Shown here: positions 28,065 to 36,810 of the stretch, in pieces
Layout: each line of letters starts with the position of its first letter
Numbering within the stretch: position 1 is the stretch's first letter
NCBI GenBank assembly: GCA_012960925.1
Contig: DUAG01000011.1
Coordinates: 62,001 to 126,000, forward strand
DNA length: 64,000 nucleotides
Reading direction: 5' to 3'
From: Candidatus Manganitrophaceae bacterium
Lineage (GTDB): Bacteria; Nitrospirota; Nitrospiria; SBBL01; JAADHI01
The notes under the pieces: model-generated
What the model saw: the letters and a program-made list of their open reading frames with translations, nothing else
What the model was told of the DNA's origin: nothing
Databases searched by the model: none
Program-made: the position numbers and the translations under genes

Positions 28065-30680
28065 TTACTGAACCGACACCGATACTTTTGAAAGGATCAC
28101 CCTCCCCCGATCTCCATAAGGAACCCCAGTCGTTGGATCGACTGTTAAGGGAAGTAAGGCCTTCATCTCCATCCCAAAATGTTCGGGGAACAAGAGGCTC
28201 CCCTCGGACAACTTCTTGCTGAACTTGACAGGAACCATGACACCGGGGTCACTTCCACTCACCTTTAATTCAATCTCTTCGCCCTCTTGAAGATCAAGAG
28301 ATTCGGCATCATCGGGGTGGATCAGGACGATCTCTTTTTCGAGAAGCGTTGTCAGTCCCGGGGCATAGGTTGACATCCTGCCGGCGTGAAAAATAACCTG
28401 CCCCATGAAAAGATCAAAAACGCCTTCCTCTTTATCTTCGGGCGGGTTCGGAAGAACATAGCTTCTCGAACCATCGCCAATGTGCGAAGCCATCTTCTCC
28501 AAAATCCCCTCATCTGAGATCTTTGGCCATGACGCGGGCAAGGTCGTCACAATCTCTCTCCAGATCTCATCAACCGTAAGGTATTGAAGTTTCTGCGATT
28601 GGCTTGGATCGGCAAGATTGCCCGCCAGTTTCCTCTCGAGAAGAGAAAAGATCTCCCAATCCGGCTTTGAATTTCCAACAGGCTCGATCGCCTTTCGACC
28701 TTTTTGAATCTCCCCCTCGAGATTCGTAAATCGCCCTGCCTTCTCTGCATAGCTGGCCGCGGGAAGAACGATGTGCGCCAGGGACGACACCTCGGAAGGG
28801 AAAAGGTCCTGGCAAATCAAGAGTTCCAACTTGCTGAGCGCCTCCTCAACCTTTTTTTGCGGAAGCGAGCGGAACGGATTTTCTCCCACCAGGTAGAGGG
28901 CCTTGATCTCACCCCTTATGGCCGCATCGATCATTTCGACCAGCGTGTGGCCCTTCCGCGCCGGATCGGTCGGCTGAAGTCCGGGAAGATACTCGGAGCC
29001 CCCACCCATTTCCACTGCACCAAATTCATTATTCTCTTTGGTCAGGGGAAGAATTCCTTTTCCCGCCTGACCGGCCTGACCCGCCGCAATCGCAAGATCG
29101 GCCAGCTTCAAGACATTTTGATACCCTTCTTCGCAACGAGTGATGGCCCTTCCGAAGATAATGACGCCTCGCTCGGCACCTGCATAAAGGGTGCCCATCT
29201 CGCGAAAGGTCTTTTCCGGAATACCGGTGACCGCTTCGATATTTTTATAAGAGACCGGGGCAAGCGATTCCTTCAGCTTATTCAACGCGGCCTGAGAGAG
29301 TGAAGACGAAGGCGATCCCTCGACAACGGCCTTCATCAATCCAACGATGGCCGTTCCTTCTGTTCCCGAGCGGATCTCCAGATGATGTGTGGCCAGATTG
29401 GGAAGATGACTAATATAGGTCTCTCTCCCTGCACTGTAAGAATCAACAGCAATTAACTTTGCCTTGTTTTTCCTGACCGCCTCTTTAACCTTGATGGCGG
29501 TAATCGGGTTGGACTCCGTCATCTCTCCCGCAAAGACCAGAAGAACGTCGGCCTGAAGAATATCTTCATACCGAACCAGGCGGGTGGTCCCAAAGGCCTT
29601 CATGAGCCCTGTCGCTGCGTTGATGTATCCAAGCCGGGCGGAACTGTCGATGTGGGGCGACCCAATCGTCTGCCGCATTAATTTTTGAAAGAGGTAGATC
29701 TCTTCATTTGTACAATGCGCCGAAATGACCCCTCCGATCGCCTCGGGACCATACTTTGCCTTGATCTCGGTCAGACCGGTGGCCGCCTTGTCCATCGCCC
29801 AGTCCCACGTGACCTGGAGGTCACGACCCTGCAGCCGCACGGTCGGACGGCTCAAACGATCCGGATGGTGAATCATGCCGTAACCGAAAAATCCGCGCGC
29901 GCAGAGATCCCCTTCGTTTCGGCCAGCCCCCAGCTCAGAACTGACGCGCGTAATATCATCCTTCACCCCTTCCAGGGTCAACAAACAACCATCTCCACAG
30001 TAATTACAAATGGTCTCCGTCTTTTGCAACTGCCAGGTCCGGGTATCGTACATTGAAAGCCTTGAGGTCAATGCGCCGACCGGGCAGATCTGGATACAGC
30101 CGCCGCAATATTCACACTCCAGTTCCTGATGAGCAAAGGCACCAATTTCGTGCATGTTTCCCCGCTCCATCGAACCCAGGGCGTTTGAACCAATCACTTC
30201 ATCGCAGTAACGAACACAGCGGAGACAACTGACGCAGCGGTTCATCTCTTTTTCAATCAGCGGACCGAAATATTCCTTCTTGAATATTCTCTTCTCTTCC
30301 ACAAAACGGCTGGTCGTTGGAGAATTCTGATGGGCAAAATCCTGGAGTTGACACTCTCCCCCCTGATCACACTCAGGACAGTCTAGCGGATGGTTCCCCA
30401 GAAGGAACTCCATGACACCGAACTGAGCCTCTTTCACCTGCGGAGAATTGGTCTTCACCACCATGCCCTCCACCGCCGGGGTGCTACAGGAGGTCTGAAG
30501 TTTACGGGCCTTTTCTACTTCGACAATGCACATGCGGCAATTGGCGTCGGGCTTCAGCTTCGGGTGGTAGCAGAAATGGGGAATCTCCACACCGGCCTTC
30601 TTGGCCGCCTCAATAAGGAGCGTCCCATCCGCGACTTCGATTTCGAGATCATTGATTGTCAGCTTAATCATTTTGCTCAT
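28065..30680 (-). CDS. nuoG: NADH-quinone oxidoreductase subunit G
   Basis: Large iron-sulfur subunit of the peripheral arm, 871 aa. Cluster motifs in order: N1b 2Fe-2S (CYHPKLKPDANCRMC with a distal Cys), N5 (NHPLDCPECDQGGEC), N4 (CVSCLRCVRYC plus CEYCGGCIQICP), and a CNYCGDGC site starting the molybdopterin-oxidoreductase-like domain, which matches the extra N7 cluster found in many bacteria. The rest is a degenerate formate-dehydrogenase-like fold without its own cofactor. The length is close to bacterial NuoG proteins that have the full C-terminal domain. NuoF lies 12 bases upstream. Confidence 0.95.
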   Translation of the reverse strand: MSKMIKLTINDLEIEVADGTLLIEAAKKAGVEIPHFCYHPKLKPDANCRMCIVEVEKARKLQTSCSTPAVEGMVVKTNSPQVKEAQFGVMEFLLGNHPLDCPECDQGGECQLQDFAHQNSPTTSRFVEEKRIFKKEYFGPLIEKEMNRCVSCLRCVRYCDEVIGSNALGSMERGNMHEIGAFAHQELECEYCGGCIQICPVGALTSRLSMYDTRTWQLQKTETICNYCGDGCLLTLEGVKDDITRVSSELGAGRNEGDLCARGFFGYGMIHHPDRLSRPTVRLQGRDLQVTWDWAMDKAATGLTEIKAKYGPEAIGGVISAHCTNEEIYLFQKLMRQTIGSPHIDSSARLGYINAATGLMKAFGTTRLVRYEDILQADVLLVFAGEMTESNPITAIKVKEAVRKNKAKLIAVDSYSAGRETYISHLPNLATHHLEIRSGTEGTAIVGLMKAVVEGSPSSSLSQAALNKLKESLAPVSYKNIEAVTGIPEKTFREMGTLYAGAERGVIIFGRAITRCEEGYQNVLKLADLAIAAGQAGQAGKGILPLTKENNEFGAVEMGGGSEYLPGLQPTDPARKGHTLVEMIDAAIRGEIKALYLVGENPFRSLPQKKVEEALSKLELLICQDLFPSEVSSLAHIVLPAASYAEKAGRFTNLEGEIQKGRKAIEPVGNSKPDWEIFSLLERKLAGNLADPSQSQKLQYLTVDEIWREIVTTLPASWPKISDEGILEKMASHIGDGSRSYVLPNPPEDKEEGVFDLFMGQVIFHAGRMSTYAPGLTTLLEKEIVLIHPDDAESLDLQEGEEIELKVSGSDPGVMVPVKFSKKLSEGSLLFPEHFGMEMKALLPLTVDPTTGVPYGDRGRVILSKVSVSVQ

Positions 30681-30692
30681 CTCAAAACTTCC

Positions 30693-31994
30693 TCAATGCG
30701 CCATAACCAGGGCGGCATCCGGGCGATGCGGACATCGCTTCTCCGTGATATGGGTCTCGTATTCTTCCCTGAAATTTTTGATGGTCGAAAGAATGGGGCC
30801 AATCTCCGCCTCACCAAAAGCGCAGACCGTTTTGCCCTCAATCCGTTCACAGAGGCTCACCAGCAGATCAATATCTTCGGGCTTTCCAAGCCCCCCCTCA
30901 ATCCGCCGTAAGACCTGCAAAATCCAGGCGCTCCCTTCCCGGCAGGGCGTACACTTTCCACACGACTCATGATGAAAAAACTCCATCAGGTTCATGGCCG
31001 CCCAAACCATACAGGTATCTGTATCCATCACCGTCACCCCGCCCGAGCCAAGCATTGAGCCGACCTCTGCGATCGATTCAAAATCCATTTGGGTATCGAG
31101 ATGATCAGGCTTCAGGAAAGGCGCGGAGGCCCCTCCCGGGATGATGGCCTTGAGTTCCTTATCGCCCCGAATCCCGCCGGCAATATCGTAGATCATCTCA
31201 CGGAGGGTAATGCCGAGCGGCACCTCATAATTTCCCGGCCGTTTCACGTGGCCGCTGACCGAAAAAACCCGCGTCCCCGGACTCTTCTGCGTCCCGATGG
31301 CGGCATACCACTCCGGTCCGTTCTTGATAATATAGGGAAGATTCGCCAAAGTCTCAACATTGTTCACCACGGTCGGTTCCTGGTAAAGCCCGTTGATCGC
31401 CGGAAAAGGCGGTTTCGTTCTCGGCTTCCCCCGTTTTCCTTCAATCGACTCCAGCAGGGCCGTTTCTTCACCGCAGATGTAAGCCCCTGCCCCTCGGTGA
31501 AGGACGACATCAATATCAAAACCTGTTCCAAAAAGATCTTTCCCGAACAGCCGGGCCTCATAGGCCTCCCGGATCGCGTTCTGAATAATCTCGGCACCTA
31601 GATCAAACTCCCCCCGGATGTAGATGTAGGCCTGATGCGCCCCGATTGCAAAACAAGCGATCCCGATCCCCTCCAGCATCTGGTGCGGATCTCTTTCAAT
31701 CAACTGACGGTCTTTAAATGTCCCCGGCTCGCTCTCATCCGCGTTGCAGCAAAGATATCTTGGACCGCTATGGTCTTTCGGGATGAAACTCCATTTCATT
31801 CCGGTTGAAAACCCGGCCCCGCCCCGCCCCCTCAGACCGGATTTTTTCACAAGATCGATCAGGTCGGGCGGGGACATTTCCTTGAGGACCTTTTCAAATA
31901 TGGCATAGCCCCCGACACCCTGATAATCTTCCAGAGAGCCGGTATATCCCGGCTTGGACATATTCTTCAGTAATATAAGCTCGTAAGTCGGCAT
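30693..31994 (-). CDS. nuoF: NADH-quinone oxidoreductase subunit F
   Basis: NADH-oxidising subunit with FMN and cluster N3. The 433-aa protein shows the NADH-binding loop GLRGRGGAGFSTGMKW, the FMN motif CCNADESEPGTFKDR, a second nucleotide region GAGAYICGEETALLES, and the N3 cysteines in ESCGKCTPCREG plus KTVCAFGEAE. All three binding sites look intact, so this complex should take electrons from NADH or deliver them to NAD+ when running in reverse. Its start shares one base with the nuoE stop. Confidence 0.96.
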   Translation of the reverse strand: MPTYELILLKNMSKPGYTGSLEDYQGVGGYAIFEKVLKEMSPPDLIDLVKKSGLRGRGGAGFSTGMKWSFIPKDHSGPRYLCCNADESEPGTFKDRQLIERDPHQMLEGIGIACFAIGAHQAYIYIRGEFDLGAEIIQNAIREAYEARLFGKDLFGTGFDIDVVLHRGAGAYICGEETALLESIEGKRGKPRTKPPFPAINGLYQEPTVVNNVETLANLPYIIKNGPEWYAAIGTQKSPGTRVFSVSGHVKRPGNYEVPLGITLREMIYDIAGGIRGDKELKAIIPGGASAPFLKPDHLDTQMDFESIAEVGSMLGSGGVTVMDTDTCMVWAAMNLMEFFHHESCGKCTPCREGSAWILQVLRRIEGGLGKPEDIDLLVSLCERIEGKTVCAFGEAEIGPILSTIKNFREEYETHITEKRCPHRPDAALVMAH

Positions 31995-32533
31995 TACGAT
32001 TTCTCCCCCATCACCGGCAGCATAAAGGGACCCGTGGCCAAGGAGCTCTTTCCATCCCTCTTTAAATCTTCCAATATTCGGTCCACTTTCTCCGGGGTCA
32101 ATTGCTCATAATACCGGTCGTTGATCTGCGCCATCGGAGCACTGCCGCAAGCCGCAAGACATTCCACCAGTTTAAGTGTAAAGAATCCGTCCGCAGTGGT
32201 TTCACCGGATCGGATTCCCAATTTTTCCTGAAGATGAGTCACGATCGAACCGGCACCCACCAAGGCACAGGATAGGGTCTTGCAAACCTGAATGAGATAT
32301 TTTCCGACCGGTTTAAGATTATATTGGGAATAGAAGGTGGCCACTTCATAGACCTGCACCGGGGTCAGACCAAGAAGATCGGCCACATCGATCATGGCCG
32401 GCTCAGATAAATAACCCACCTCTTCCTGTGCAATGCGCAAGGCCGGAAGGAGGACGGAGCGCTTGTCCGGATAGTGTTGAAACTGCGCCTCAATTTCGGC
32501 CTTTGCCTTATCGGACAATACCTTCAGCCTCAC
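31994..32533 (-). CDS. nuoE: NADH-quinone oxidoreductase subunit E
   Basis: Carries the N1a 2Fe-2S cluster in a thioredoxin-like domain. The 179-aa protein has the four ligands in the classical spacing, CKTLSC and CLAAC, with VYEVATFYSQYNLKPVGKY between the helical N-terminal domain and the cluster domain. It sits immediately upstream of nuoF, with which it forms the NADH dehydrogenase module. A ~50-base gap separates it from nuoD. Confidence 0.95.
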   Translation of the reverse strand: MRLKVLSDKAKAEIEAQFQHYPDKRSVLLPALRIAQEEVGYLSEPAMIDVADLLGLTPVQVYEVATFYSQYNLKPVGKYLIQVCKTLSCALVGAGSIVTHLQEKLGIRSGETTADGFFTLKLVECLAACGSAPMAQINDRYYEQLTPEKVDRILEDLKRDGKSSLATGPFMLPVMGEKS

Positions 32534-32582
32534 AGTGAAGAACCCACTTCGCTTTCTATTACAATAAAATCCCTTTGAGGAA

Positions 32583-33842
32583 TCATCTGTCGCACTCCCC
32601 CATCACAATATCATAGGTTCCAAAAATCGTCACAATGTCGGCAATCATATACCCCCGAGCCATGTAGTCAAACGCCCCCATGTGAATAAAGGAGGGCGGA
32701 CGAATTTTCAAGCGATACGGTTTGTTCCCGCCCTGGCTCAGGATATAGAATCCAAGTTCTCCCTTTGGCGCCTCAATGGCGGAGTAGACCTCCCCCTCCG
32801 GCACATCAAATCCCTGGGTCGCAATCATGAAGTGGTGGATCAGGCTCTCCATGTCGGTCTCCACCCGATCACGGGGAGGATAGGTAATCATGGGGAGGTC
32901 GGCCAGAAACCGGCCTTCAGGGAGTTGATCCAGACATTGCTTGATGATCCTGGCACTCTGTCGCATCTCCTCGACCCGAATCCAGTAACGGTCATAAGTA
33001 TCCCCATTCCTGCCCAGTGGGACTTCCCATTCGACCTTGTCATAGACCCCGTACGGCTCTTTTTTTCTAATGTCGTAGTTGACCCCGGAACCTCGCAAGG
33101 TCGGACCGGAGAGTCCGAAGTTGATGGCATCTTCTGCGGAGATGACCGCGATGTTTTTCGTTCGCCCGACCCAGATCCGGTTTGTTTCAAGGAGGGTGTT
33201 GTACTCGTCAATATTGTCTGAAAATCCTTCAAGAAATTTATAGAGGGCATCAATGACTTCTGAGGTCAGGTCCCGGTCGACGCCCCCCACACGATAGTAA
33301 CTCATGGTCAGCCTTGCGCCGCAGAGGATTTCAAAGAGATCGAGCAATACCTCCCGCTCCCTAAAGGTATAGAAAAAGACCGTCATGGCCCCGATGTCGA
33401 GCGCCTGAGTTCCGAGCCAGAAGAGATGGCCTGTGAGCCGCTGCATCTCCGCCACGATCGTCCGGATATATTCCGCGCGTTCGGGGACTTCCACACGAAG
33501 GAGCTTCTCCACGGTCCGGACAAAGGCATAATTGTTGGTCATGGAACAGACGTAATCCAGGCGGTCGGTCAAGGGAATGATCTGATTGTAGGTTGAGTTC
33601 TCGGCAAGTTTCTCGACCCCGCGGTGAAGATAGCCAAGATGAGGGGTCGCCTTCACGATGGTCTCCCCCTCCAGATCGAGAACAATCCGAAGGACCCCAT
33701 GGGTCGAGGGATGCTGCGGACCCATGTTCAGGAGCATATCCTCAACGTGCTTCTGAGGCTTTCCGTCCTCCAGTTCAACAGCGGACGTATCCTCGCCGTA
33801 ATGGTCATATTCCACAGTATTGTCTTTCTTATTCTCAGTCAT
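32583..33842 (-). CDS. nuoD: NADH-quinone oxidoreductase subunit D
   Basis: The 49-kDa-type subunit, 419 aa, which with NuoB forms the quinone site. It has GPQHPSTHGVLR (residues 41-52), whose histidine faces the quinone head group, and YLHRGVEKL (71-79). R74 in this motif matches the arginine that mitochondrial NDUFAF7 methylates in the homologue NDUFS2 (bovine R85), and a gene of the NDUFAF7 family lies just upstream of the operon. C and D are separate genes, unlike the nuoCD fusion of enterics. The first ~35 residues form a polar N-terminal extension. Confidence 0.96.
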   Translation of the reverse strand: MTENKKDNTVEYDHYGEDTSAVELEDGKPQKHVEDMLLNMGPQHPSTHGVLRIVLDLEGETIVKATPHLGYLHRGVEKLAENSTYNQIIPLTDRLDYVCSMTNNYAFVRTVEKLLRVEVPERAEYIRTIVAEMQRLTGHLFWLGTQALDIGAMTVFFYTFREREVLLDLFEILCGARLTMSYYRVGGVDRDLTSEVIDALYKFLEGFSDNIDEYNTLLETNRIWVGRTKNIAVISAEDAINFGLSGPTLRGSGVNYDIRKKEPYGVYDKVEWEVPLGRNGDTYDRYWIRVEEMRQSARIIKQCLDQLPEGRFLADLPMITYPPRDRVETDMESLIHHFMIATQGFDVPEGEVYSAIEAPKGELGFYILSQGGNKPYRLKIRPPSFIHMGAFDYMARGYMIADIVTIFGTYDIVMGECDR

Positions 33843-33866
33843 TTTTTGACTAAACCATTCCCGACG

Positions 33867-34355
33867 TTATCGTTCTGAAAAATCAAACTTATCTCTCCAT
33901 CCAAAGCCTTCCACCGGGAAATCTTTTCGAAGGGGATACCCTTCCGAATAATCCTCCGTCATCAGGATACGGCGAAGATCGGGGTGATTATTGAACCGGA
34001 TGCCCATCATATCGTAGACCTCCCGCTCCATAAAGTTCGCCCCCTTCCAAATCTCTACCACAGAATCGATCAAACAATCTTCTTCTGGAACGCGGGCCTT
34101 CACCCTTATTCTCCGGTTTTTGTCAATGGAGTAAAATTGATAGATCATCTCGAAACGGGGAGACTCATTCGGGAAATCTACCGAGCAGATATCGCTGATG
34201 AAATCAAAATCGAGCGAAGGCTCATCATGGAGATAGCGACAGACCTCCAGAAGCCCCTCTCTCTTAAGCGTAATCGTCAGTTCACCGAAATCGATCTTTG
34301 ACGAGAGGAAGGCATCCGGATACTGTTCCTTAATTTTTACAACGATGTCTTTCAT
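33867..34355 (-). CDS. nuoC: NADH-quinone oxidoreductase subunit C
   Basis: The 30-kDa-type scaffold subunit, 162 aa. The signature MEREVYDMMGIRFNNHPDL is complete and is followed by RILMTEDYSEGYPLRKDFP. It holds no cofactor and stabilises NuoD and NuoB. It has its own gene rather than being fused to nuoD. A 75-base gap to nuoB upstream shows no clear signal. Confidence 0.95.
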   Translation of the reverse strand: MKDIVVKIKEQYPDAFLSSKIDFGELTITLKREGLLEVCRYLHDEPSLDFDFISDICSVDFPNESPRFEMIYQFYSIDKNRRIRVKARVPEEDCLIDSVVEIWKGANFMEREVYDMMGIRFNNHPDLRRILMTEDYSEGYPLRKDFPVEGFGWRDKFDFSER

Positions 34356-34430
34356 TCACCTTTTCGCCTGGCAGCCGCAACCGCAACTGTCCTAGAGATT
34401 CAGGAGGATTTGAAACATGATCTCCTCCCA

Positions 34431-34910
34431 TTACTTTCTGAATATCTTTTCGGTCATTATTTTTTCCTGAAGCCGCAAAATACCTGAAAGCAGGGCCTCA
34501 GGGCGTGGCGGGCAGCCAGGGACATAGATGTCTACCGGCACGAAACGGTCCACTCCTTGTACAACGCTATAACTGTTATAAATATTCCCGGATGTGGCGC
34601 ATGAACCCATCGAAAGAACATATCGCGGTTCCGCCATCTGGTCATAGATCCTTCTGATTACAGGCGCCATTTTCCGCGTCACCGTCCCGGCAACGATCAT
34701 CAGATCGGACTGACGCGGCGACGCACGAAAAACACCGGCACCGAATCGATCGAGATCATAACGGGCAGACACAACCGCAATCATTTCAATAGCACAACAG
34801 GCCAGGCCAAAAGTCATTGGCCACAAAGCCGATTTCCGAGCCCAATTCACCGCGGAATCGAGCGATGTGGTAAGGATATTCGTTTCAAATTGATGACGGA
34901 TCAGTCCCAC
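34431..34910 (-). CDS. nuoB: NADH-quinone oxidoreductase subunit B
   Basis: Holds cluster N2, the last electron carrier before quinone. The 159-aa protein has the tandem cysteines and further ligands: [22 protein letters not shown] and [12 protein letters not shown]. The conserved [20 protein letters not shown] loop is intact. The start overlaps the nuoA stop by 10 bases. Confidence 0.96.
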   Translation of the reverse strand: MGLIRHQFETNILTTSLDSAVNWARKSALWPMTFGLACCAIEMIAVVSARYDLDRFGAGVFRASPRQSDLMIVAGTVTRKMAPVIRRIYDQMAEPRYVLSMGSCATSGNIYNSYSVVQGVDRFVPVDIYVPGCPPRPEALLSGILRLQEKIMTEKIFRK

Positions 34911-35272
34911 TCAAGCGCTCCTTTCTTCCATGCATAAAAATATCCGACAAACAGTATTAGCAGGAACAAGATCATTTCAACAAGGCCGAAGAGGCCCAGA
35001 TGATTAAAACTGACTGCCCAAGGATAAAGAAAAACGATCTCAATGTCGAAGAGAACAAAGAGCATCGCGATCATATAATAACGAAGGGGAAAGCGCTGGC
35101 GAGCGTCGGTATCGGGATGGATACCGCTTTCGTAGGGATAAAGTTTCTCCACGTAGGGCCGACTCGGCCGAACCAGGTATCCCATGATAATCGTCACAAC
35201 CCCGAAGCCGAGGGCAATGAAGAAAAATACCAATACTGGAAGATAATTTGAAGGCAAAGCGTCTGTTGGCAT
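34901..35272 (-). CDS. nuoA: NADH-quinone oxidoreductase subunit A
   Basis: A three-helix membrane subunit at the interface with the peripheral arm, 123 aa from ATG 35272. I chose this ATG because GGGGGAG lies 10 bases upstream; the longer frame begins with TTG at 35299. Family motifs: [20 protein letters not shown] and [13 protein letters not shown], with the conserved acidic residues of the E-channel. It is the first gene of the operon, 32 bases after the predicted transcription start. Confidence 0.94.
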   Translation of the reverse strand: MPTDALPSNYLPVLVFFFIALGFGVVTIIMGYLVRPSRPYVEKLYPYESGIHPDTDARQRFPLRYYMIAMLFVLFDIEIVFLYPWAVSFNHLGLFGLVEMILFLLILFVGYFYAWKKGALEWD

Positions 35273-35310
35273 TGTCGCCGTTCTCCCCCAGGAAGGCAAA
35301 TGAGTACCGA

Positions 35311-35339
35311 ATAATAAGATATAAACTTAAGAAAGTCAA
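35311..35339 (-). promoter_or_regulatory. Sigma70 promoter of the nuo operon
   Basis: Minus strand: TTGACT (35339-35334), 17 bp, TATTAT (35316-35311). Predicted transcription start near 35304, giving a short leader of about 30 bases to the nuoA ATG. It lies between the MidA-like gene and nuoA, so the operon can be transcribed without the methyltransferase gene. Confidence 0.65.
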
Positions 35340-35409
35340 GAATTTGAAAAAGGTTTCCCGATCCTCAGTTTATGAAGGGAAGATCCCTGAAAAAAGACCG
35401 ATATTGCGG

Positions 35410-36579
35410 CTACCGAGCGTCAGAAAAACGAAAAAAGGGCTTGAATTGAAGGCCGTCCAGATGGACATCGGCAGGAAGGTTCTTCCCCTGGATAAGAATC
35501 TTGAATACTTTTCCCATTTGCTCCGGGGCCATCAGACGCTTCATCGCCAGAAAAGTCTCCCGTGCCTCAGTGGACTGATCCATCCGGTCTGCCGGCCCTG
35601 CCATCTTTTCGGAAATCCCCAGGCCCATGAGAAAGTGGCACTGATCAGTAAACCCGAGACAACGCAGACCGACCTCTTCTCCGCACTGCTTCAATGACGT
35701 AAAATCAACATGTGCCGTCATGTCCTGCTCTCCCACGCGCACATAGGGGTCCTCGTTGGTCTTGTGTTGATGGTAGCAAAGGAAGGTTCCCTTGGGGCGA
35801 CGGGGTGAATAAAGTTCCTCTTCAGGATAGCCGTAATCGATGGTCATCACAAAACCCCGCGAAAGCGCCCGTCCCACCTGACGCATCCAATCACGCGCCT
35901 GAAGGTTGACCTCCAGCTCTGTCGACCGGTCAAAGCGAACAGAGAGTCGGCGCACATAGTTTTGTAAGCGCGGAGAGGAGGGCGGTCGCAGGACCTCTAC
36001 AAACCCGCTATTCTCCCAATCCACATAGATTTCCTCGATCGACTCTCCTTCGACCCGTAAGCGGTGCACAGGAAAGGCATCTAGAAGCTCATTGCTTAAG
36101 ACAAGCCCCACCAGGTTTGAAGGTATTTTTTCTTCCCAACGAATCCGCCCGGAGAAGATCGGGCGGAGCGATTCGGCCTGTTTATCCCTGAGCCATCGAC
36201 TCTCCTCAATGATGACATAGTCAAGGTGCTCAAAGACCGCCGGCGCTTCCCGCCTGATCGTGTTCAAGATGTCAAAACAGAGGGTTCCCTTCCCAGCACC
36301 CATCTCCACGAGCGTAAAGATCTCTTCGGGGTTGGATGCATCCCCGCGTGCACACACGGCCCTCATCTGCAACACCTGTTTTGCAATGAGTTCCCCGAAG
36401 ACCGGGTGGACGCTGCTACTGGTATAATAATCTCCCTTCCAGCCGATCTTTTCACCCGGGGAGGCGTAATAACCATAACGAGGATGATAAAGTGCCATTT
36501 CCATGTAGCGCATGAACGGGATCGGCCCTTTGCGGGTAATTTCTTCTCTTATTGCAGTAATAAGTTCCGGCTTTGACAT
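35410..36579 (-). CDS. MidA/NDUFAF7-family SAM-dependent methyltransferase
   Basis: The 389-aa protein has the family (COG1565/DUF185) layout: PFMRYMEMALYHPRYGYY (residues 21-38), GDYYTSSSVHPVFGELIA (49-66), and the SAM motif VEMGAGKGTL (91-100). In mitochondria NDUFAF7 (MidA) methylates an arginine of complex I subunit NDUFS2 during early assembly. Here it is next to and upstream of nuoA on the same strand, so a role in complex I assembly is a strong inference. The target arginine is conserved in the local NuoD (R74). The leader is very short (see promoter candidate at 36586-36614). Confidence 0.82.
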   Translation of the reverse strand: MSKPELITAIREEITRKGPIPFMRYMEMALYHPRYGYYASPGEKIGWKGDYYTSSSVHPVFGELIAKQVLQMRAVCARGDASNPEEIFTLVEMGAGKGTLCFDILNTIRREAPAVFEHLDYVIIEESRWLRDKQAESLRPIFSGRIRWEEKIPSNLVGLVLSNELLDAFPVHRLRVEGESIEEIYVDWENSGFVEVLRPPSSPRLQNYVRRLSVRFDRSTELEVNLQARDWMRQVGRALSRGFVMTIDYGYPEEELYSPRRPKGTFLCYHQHKTNEDPYVRVGEQDMTAHVDFTSLKQCGEEVGLRCLGFTDQCHFLMGLGISEKMAGPADRMDQSTEARETFLAMKRLMAPEQMGKVFKILIQGKNLPADVHLDGLQFKPFFRFSDAR

Positions 36580-36585
36580 TTACCT

Positions 36586-36614
36586 ACCATATAAAAAGAA
36601 GGACAAAGAATCAA
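36586..36614 (-). promoter_or_regulatory. Weak promoter candidate for the MidA-like gene
   Basis: Minus strand TTGATT (36614-36609), 17 bp, TATGGT (36591-36586). Transcription would start almost at the ATG (36579), implying a leaderless or near-leaderless message. The -35 abuts the family 2 element. Confidence 0.28.
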
Positions 36615-36615
36615 G

Positions 36616-36756
36616 GTAACTATCCAGCACACCCATCTCAACCTCCATGGCGGCGTTACTGCGGTGCTCAAATCCTCGCATATAAGCACATACGCTGCGG
36701 TTCTTCACTCCTCGAGCCTTGCCCTGAAGGCTTATCTAGCCATGCTGAATAGTTAC
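36616..36756 (-). repeat. 141-bp intergenic element, family 2, copy B
   Basis: Ends in 14-bp inverted repeats with one mismatch: GTAACTATTCAGCA (minus strand, 36756-36743) and its partner GTAACTATCCAGCA (plus strand, 36616-36629). Internally it matches copy A at 17107-17247 (same length), with CTAGATAAGCCTTCAGGG, AACCGCAGCGTATG and GTAACGCCGCCATGGAGG. Non-coding. It lies between the divergent MidA-like and Omp85-fusion genes. No clear target-site duplication was found. Confidence 0.75.
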
Positions 36757-36795
36757 ATTCTAATCTCGTGCGGTACGTATTCAAAGTAGGTATTT

Positions 36796-36803
36796 GGTAT
36801 AAT
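36796..36803 (+). promoter_or_regulatory. Extended -10 candidate (TGGTATAAT) upstream of the Omp85-fusion gene
   Basis: TATAAT at 36798-36803 is preceded by TG at the extended -10 position. No good -35 is seen. It overlaps the first ATG (36802), which favours the second ATG (36811) as the start, possibly on a leaderless transcript. Confidence 0.3.
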
Positions 36804-36810
36804 GAGGGAT

